From: Acidimicrobiales bacterium
GTDB lineage: Bacteria; Actinomycetota; Acidimicrobiia; Acidimicrobiales; VFJN01
Reading direction: 5' to 3'
Length of the DNA: 7,536 nucleotides
Assembly: GCA_016936035.1 (NCBI GenBank)
Contig: JAFGPU010000047.1
Location: 1-7,536, forward strand
In this document: one piece after another, positions 1 through 7,536 of the stretch
Layout of the letters: the number at the start of each line of letters is the position of its first letter
Position numbering within the stretch: the first letter of the stretch is position 1
The notes under the pieces: model-generated
What the model was told of the DNA's origin: nothing
What the model saw: the letters and a program-made list of their open reading frames with translations, nothing else
Databases searched by the model: none
Translations under genes and position numbers: made by a program

Positions 1-1039
1 AGCCGGTGGGTTCGGCCGCCGCGGGTGGTGCTGCGGGCCAGTCGGTGGGTTCGGCAGCCGCGGGTGGGAGCGGTGGTGCCGGCCACTCGCCGGGCGCCGC
101 AGCAGGCGCCACGCCTGGAGCGCGAGGCGGCGGGCCACCCGCGTCGCGACCGTCGAGGTCGAGCACGACCGGTTCGGTGACGGCGAACCCGGCGCGGCGC
201 TGCACGTCCTGCAGCAGCCAGGCGACCTCGATGGCCTGTTGGGGCCGCTTGTCGGGGCTGGGGGACAACGGGCCGAGCAGGACGTCGAGCAGGCCGGGCG
301 GCAGGTCGGGGCGCTCGATGGGAGGGACCGGCATCTGCAGGATGCGGAGCAGCAGCGAGGCGTTGCTGTCGGTGATCTCCGCGGGCTTCTGCTGGGGCGC
401 CTGACCGGCGAGCAGGGCGTACACCGTCGTGGCGAGCGAGTACACGTCGGTGGCCGGGGTGATCTCGGTGCGCTCGAGCACCTCGGGCGGTGCGTGGTAG
501 CGCACCGGGTTGTTCAGCGCACCGAGGCCGGGGAACACGGCGAACTCGGCCAGGCCCGTCTCGGCCAGGAGCGGTTCGCCCTGCGCGCCGAACACCAGGC
601 GCGCCGGCGACAGGTCGCCGTGCACGATGCCGGCCCGGTGGGCCGTCTCGAGCGCCCCGGCGAGGAGCACGCCCACCTGCAGGGCGCGGTCGACCTCGAG
701 CGGCCCGTCCATGGTGAGCAGGGTGTCGACCGACTCGGCCGGCTGGGGATCGGTGACGATCCACGGTCGGCCGTCGTCCGCGTGCCCCCACTCGTGGATG
801 GTCACCACGCTGGGGTGGGCACCGAGGCGCTGGGCCGTCGCCGCCGCCCGGTCGAACCCCGCCGCAGTGCGGCCCTCGCTGAGCGGAGGGAACACCGTGA
901 TGGTGACCGGGCGACCGACGCGGTCGCTGAACGCGGAGAAGAGGCTGCGCGCGACGCGCTCTCCGATGAGGGAGACATCGCGGCATCCGGGGATGTGGGG
1001 GGCGTTCCCGACCATGACGACTGGCGAATCTACAGCCAT
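1..1039 (-). CDS. Predicted pseudokinase (Ser/Thr protein kinase fold), C-terminus outside window
   Basis: The 346 visible residues form a bacterial Ser/Thr kinase fold (about residues 16-282), then a Pro/Ala-rich tail. Fold landmarks are kept: an IPGCRD entry like that of PknK-type kinases, HGDLSP at 140-145, APPE at 183-186, DVYSL at 198-202 and the late Arg in PDKRP (R265). Catalytic landmarks are lost: the Gly-rich loop is degenerate (IGERVARSLF, 25-34), the beta-3 Lys is Thr (T48 in VTITVF), the helix-C Glu is Ala (A65), the catalytic-loop Asn is Arg (R147), and DFG is ETG (160-162). Only the HxD Asp (D142) remains. I infer a phosphotransfer-dead scaffold or ligand-binding regulator. The ATG follows gltB by 28 bp, so co-transcription is likely. 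The ribosome-binding site is weak (GGGG about 4-7 nt before the ATG). An in-frame GTG at 1084, overlapping gltB, is an alternative start. The tail has two imperfect copies of a W-P-x-x-P...AAAEPT unit. Any membrane or sensor domain would lie beyond position 1. The fold call is strong; the role is unknown. Confidence 0.88.
   Translation of the reverse strand, partial: MAVDSPVVMVGNAPHIPGCRDVSLIGERVARSLFSAFSDRVGRPVTITVFPPLSEGRTAAGFDRAAATAQRLGAHPSVVTIHEWGHADDGRPWIVTDPQPAESVDTLLTMDGPLEVDRALQVGVLLAGALETAHRAGIVHGDLSPARLVFGAQGEPLLAETGLAEFAVFPGLGALNNPVRYHAPPEVLERTEITPATDVYSLATTVYALLAGQAPQQKPAEITDSNASLLLRILQMPVPPIERPDLPPGLLDVLLGPLSPSPDKRPQQAIEVAWLLQDVQRRAGFAVTEPVVLDLDGRDAGGPPPRAPGVAPAAAPGEWPAPPLPPAAAEPTDWPAAPPAAAEPTG
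2..93 (-). repeat. In-frame Pro/Ala-rich repeats in the pseudokinase tail
   Basis: Two DNA copies beginning CGGTGGGTTCGGC on the plus strand start at 4 and 43, an offset of 39 bp or 13 codons. In the protein they give EWPAPPLPPAAAEPT (residues 318-332) and DWPAAPPAAAEPT (333-345), differing by a two-residue indel. The array probably continues past the window edge. It looks like a flexible linker, joining the kinase fold to something further on. Confidence 0.65.
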
Positions 1040-1067
1040 TCGCCCCGGCGTTTCCGCACGGCGGTCA

Positions 1068-5507
<4,440 letters not shown>

Positions 5508-5514
5508 GGCGCAG

Positions 5515-5521
5515 TCCTCCT
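5515..5521 (-). promoter_or_regulatory. Strong ribosome binding site of gltB
   Basis: The minus strand reads AGGAGGA, a near-perfect Shine-Dalgarno sequence, 7 nt before a GTG at 5507-5505. It decides the gltB start: the in-frame ATG at 5549 would place this site inside the coding region and give an unusually long propeptide before the catalytic Cys. Confidence 0.85.
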
Positions 5522-5642
5522 GCCATGTGGGTGTGCGTGCGCAGGGCACGTCAGCGGTCGGGTCGGCGACGGCCCGTCGAGCGGTGACGGTGCCGCGCCC
5601 GGGACCCGGTCGGGCGTGTGCGAGGGGGCTGCAGTCCGCGTC

Positions 5643-5658
5643 GTCACTGAGGCGAAGC
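5643..5658 (+). promoter_or_regulatory. GlnR-like half-site in the gltB leader
   Basis: The plus strand reads GTCAC, six bases, then GAAGC. The actinobacterial nitrogen regulator GlnR binds sites built from GTnAC-N6-GaAAC, so this differs at one position of the second half. No second half-site follows at the expected spacing. It lies downstream of the possible -10, where a bound regulator would be expected to repress. Chance occurrence is quite possible. Confidence 0.2.
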
Positions 5659-5695
5659 GGGCGCCGTTGCCCGAGCCCCCGTCAAGGGTCTCGAC

Positions 5696-5701
5696 AGGTT
5701 A
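5696..5701 (-). promoter_or_regulatory. Possible -10 element for gltB
   Basis: The minus strand reads TAACCT, fitting the TANNNT -10 pattern that dominates in actinobacteria, in one of the few less GC-rich spots of the intergenic region. No convincing -35 hexamer lies at the usual distance upstream. If used, transcription would begin near 5689 and leave a leader of about 180 nt before gltB. This is inference from a short motif. Confidence 0.28.
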
Positions 5702-5730
5702 GCCGATGACGACTCCCGCTCCGCGCGCCC

Positions 5731-5780
5731 TGGCGCCGGCGACGCCGTCACCGCCGGCAGCGACGGCAGCGACGGCGCCA
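5731..5780 (-). terminator. GC-rich inverted repeat, possible terminator of the membrane-protein gene
   Basis: The outer arms TGGCGCC (5731-5737) and GGCGCCA (5774-5780) are perfect inverted repeats, and inner arms GCCGTC (5744-5749) and GACGGC (5762-5767) could pair within them, with an unpaired six-base bulge on each side. The structure begins 24 bp after the stop codon of the membrane-protein gene. There is no U-tract, as is often the case for terminators in high-GC actinobacteria. Part of the symmetry may simply reflect the overlapping GACGGC repeats. Confidence 0.3.
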
Positions 5781-5799
5781 GCGACGGCGACGGCGACGA
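5755..5799. repeat. Short tandem repeat of CGGCAGCGA/CGGCGA units
   Basis: On the plus strand, two perfect CGGCAGCGA units are followed by a CGGCGCCAGCGA variant and then two CGGCGA units, ending with a partial copy. The array starts 5 bp beyond the stop codon of the membrane-protein gene. It is non-coding in the gene's frame, since the TGA precedes it. Such arrays can arise by replication slippage in GC-rich DNA. Confidence 0.7.
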
Positions 5800-5804
5800 C
5801 CGCC

Positions 5805-7536
5805 TCAGGGCTCGATCGGCGCGATGAACACGGCCATCGGCTGGCCGAGGTCGCTCAGTGGGGCCATGACCTCGCGGGTCTCGTCCGGCAGGCTCTCGTC
5901 GAGGAAGAGCATGAACGGCATCCGGTCGACCAGCGGCACGAGGTCCGGGCGGCCGATGCGCTCGAGCTCCGCGATCGACGCCGTGCGGGCGCGGTCGTAC
6001 CGGGCCCGTTCCGCATCGGTGCGGGGATCGCCGTACGCCACCATGACGGCGTCGTCGCGCGCCTGCCACACCTCGATGTCGGGTCCGACCGACAGGTGGA
6101 TCTCGGCGTCGGCCTCGGCGGCCGGCATGACCCGGTGGTCGATCACCCCGGCGTGATAGGGCTCGGTCGCCCCGACGTCGAGCCCCCGGCGCTCCAGCTC
6201 GGCGAGCAGTCCGTAGCCGGGGGCGCCGATGTAGGTGCCGTCGGTCCAGCTGAGGCGGTAGCTGCCGTCCCGGGCGGCGGCGACGATGTCGCCGTCCTCG
6301 ATGGCGTCGAGCACCGGCACCGTCAGGTCGCCCAGGGTCTCGGAGACGCGGTGCGCGGTGGGCTCGGCGTCGCGGGCGTCGACGGCGAACATCACCGTCC
6401 ACAGCACGAGCACGCCGGCGAGGGCGGCGGGCACGGCTCGGGAGGTGACGCGGCGGGCGGCCGGACGCGCCACCGACAGCAGGGCGATCGCGGTCCACGC
6501 CACGGCCACCACCATGAGGGTGGTGGTCGCCCACGCCCACAGGGTCAGGTAGTACCAGAGGTGGCCGAGGATGCGGCTGGCCGAGACGAGCCCGAGCACC
6601 AGGGCGAGGCCGACGACGGCGTGCAGGCGCAACAGGGAGGCGCGGGGCGTGGCGACGCCCGCGGCGGTGGCCGGCATCCGCCAGGTGCCGACGGCAGCCG
6701 CGACCCAGCTCACGAGCAGGACGAGCCCGGGGATGACCGAGCCGCTCAACGCGGTCTGCCCGGCGGCCAGCCGCCACACGTTCATCTGCACCCCGAGCAC
6801 CTCGCCGCCGCGTCGCAGCCCGATGGGCTCCTCGTCGGCGTGACGGAAGTGGTCGGCCACGATCGACGCGTTGCCCGGATCGCCGGTGATCTGGTCGATC
6901 AGCGGCGGCAGCCACAGCACCACGCCCAGGGCCCCCGCGATGCCGACCCACAGGCCCAACCGCCGGAGCGCGGCCCGGTCACCCCGCACGCGGTAGGCGC
7001 GGACGGCGAGCACCACGGTGCCGATCGCCACCAGCCCGCCGACGAGCCCCAGGTACGAGATGTGGGTCTGCATGCAGAACGACGCAGCCAGCACCGCGAT
7101 CGGCAGCATCGGCAGGTCGTCGCAGAGCACCGACCACACCGCGACGAGGGTGAGCGGCCACCACATCACCGGCATGTACGGGTTCCAGGGCTCGGTGAGC
7201 ACCTGCGTGCCGTACAGGTTGACCAGCACGGCCAGCGCGGCCGCCGTGCCGAGCGCCAGCAGGGCGCCCCCTCGGCGCACCGCCACCCACAGGGTGAGGG
7301 CCACGGCGGTGGTGTTGAGCACCACCACGCCGACGAACAGGGTCCACGCCGAGCCGCCGAGCAACCGGTAGGTGGGGGCGAGGGCCCAGAAGCTGATCGG
7401 GCCGGGGTGGCTGCCCTGCTCGCCGTTCGACGACAGCCGGCCGACCAGGCCGATGAGCGGCGAGTGGCGGGTGCCGACGTCGCGCACGCGCAGCTCGGTC
7501 ATCGCCAGGTCGAGCACCGGGTACCAGCGCGGCGAG
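5805..7536 (-). CDS. Polytopic membrane protein, GT-C glycosyltransferase-like, N-terminus outside window
   Basis: The 576 visible residues run from mid-gene to a TGA at 5807-5805. The frame stays open to the window edge (SPRWYPVLDLAMTELRVRDVG...), so the GTG at 7517 is internal and the true start with at least one membrane segment lies outside. I count about ten hydrophobic segments between visible residues 60 and 390, separated by Arg-rich turns. A soluble C-terminal domain of about 190 residues follows. The N-terminal loop with acidic residues (D, E, D within DLAMTELRVRD), then GSHPGPISFW and PWNPYMPVMWW before SFCMQTHISYLGLV, resembles actinobacterial GT-C-type proteins that use lipid-linked sugar donors. 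A likely role is sugar transfer to an envelope glycan or protein on the outer face of the membrane, but no substrate can be named. The acidic residues as catalytic groups are inferred. It is the same strand as gltB but separated by 297 bp, with no evident functional link. Confidence 0.8.
   Translation of the reverse strand, partial: SPRWYPVLDLAMTELRVRDVGTRHSPLIGLVGRLSSNGEQGSHPGPISFWALAPTYRLLGGSAWTLFVGVVVLNTTAVALTLWVAVRRGGALLALGTAAALAVLVNLYGTQVLTEPWNPYMPVMWWPLTLVAVWSVLCDDLPMLPIAVLAASFCMQTHISYLGLVGGLVAIGTVVLAVRAYRVRGDRAALRRLGLWVGIAGALGVVLWLPPLIDQITGDPGNASIVADHFRHADEEPIGLRRGGEVLGVQMNVWRLAAGQTALSGSVIPGLVLLVSWVAAAVGTWRMPATAAGVATPRASLLRLHAVVGLALVLGLVSASRILGHLWYYLTLWAWATTTLMVVAVAWTAIALLSVARPAARRVTSRAVPAALAGVLVLWTVMFAVDARDAEPTAHRVSETLGDLTVPVLDAIEDGDIVAAARDGSYRLSWTDGTYIGAPGYGLLAELERRGLDVGATEPYHAGVIDHRVMPAAEADAEIHLSVGPDIEVWQARDDAVMVAYGDPRTDAERARYDRARTASIAELERIGRPDLVPLVDRMPFMLFLDESLPDETREVMAPLSDLGQPMAVFIAPIEP

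Larger units (their letters stand above)
5508..5804. other. Intergenic region between the membrane-protein gene and gltB
   Basis: This 297-bp stretch has no credible coding frame. From right to left it contains the tandem repeat and inverted repeat after the upstream stop, the possible -10 at 5696-5701, a small hairpin CGGGC-GCCGTT-GCCCG (5658-5673), the GlnR-like half-site and the gltB ribosome binding site. A 7-bp inverted pair, GTCGTCA (5640-5646) and TGACGAC (5707-5713), encloses the middle part. The gap size suggests gltB has its own promoter here. Confidence 0.6.

Noticed and set aside
5508..5549. Upstream ATG start for gltB at 5549
   Set aside because: The AGGAGGA ribosome binding site lies inside this extension and is correctly spaced for the GTG at 5507, which also gives a normal-length propeptide before the catalytic Cys.
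5657..5685. Minus-strand TTGACG (5685-5680) as a -35 element
   Set aside because: The hexamer 17 bases downstream reads GCCCGC, nothing like a -10; shifts of one or two bases do not improve it.
5644..6951. Minus-strand ORF of 435 codons overlapping the membrane-protein gene in another frame
   Set aside because: It is very rich in Arg, Gly and Pro and overlaps the frame with clear membrane segments and recognisable motifs.
7515..7517. GTG at 7517 as the true start of the membrane protein
   Set aside because: The frame is open to the window edge with plausible sequence (SPRWYP), no ribosome binding site precedes the GTG, and the expected first membrane segment is missing, so the gene is truncated by the window.

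Overview
The window is very GC-rich, with strongly GC-biased third codon positions. Three genes lie on the minus strand, and long spurious ORFs run antisense to them. The protein style suggests a high-GC actinobacterium, plausibly of the Acidimicrobiia: the NADPH-GOGAT sequence, a kinase fold of the bacterial PknK/PknB type, and a polytopic GT-C-like protein of a kind seen in that group. The taxonomy is inference.

Layout in the direction of transcription (right to left). (1) 7536-5805: the 3' part of a multi-pass membrane protein resembling GT-C glycosyltransferases. Its N-terminus is outside the window. (2) 5804-5508: a 297-bp intergenic region. It holds a short tandem repeat, a GC-rich inverted repeat that may end the upstream transcript, a possible -10 element, a GlnR-like half-site, and a strong Shine-Dalgarno sequence. 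(3) 5507-1068: a complete gltB, the glutamate synthase large subunit, starting at GTG. The glutaminase Cys, FMN-domain motifs, 3Fe-4S cysteines and C-terminal beta-helix domain are all present. (4) 1039 to beyond position 1: a gene for a protein-kinase fold that has lost nearly every catalytic residue, followed by a Pro/Ala-rich repeat tail that leaves the window.

gltB and the pseudokinase are 28 bp apart on the same strand and are probably co-transcribed. No gltD (the small, NADPH-oxidising subunit) is next to gltB, although gltB lacks the insertion typical of ferredoxin-dependent enzymes. The most interesting point is this pairing of the main glutamate-forming enzyme with a catalytically dead kinase in a phylum where Ser/Thr kinase signalling (PknG-GarA/OdhI) is known to control glutamate metabolism. 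The membrane protein has no evident functional link to the other two genes.
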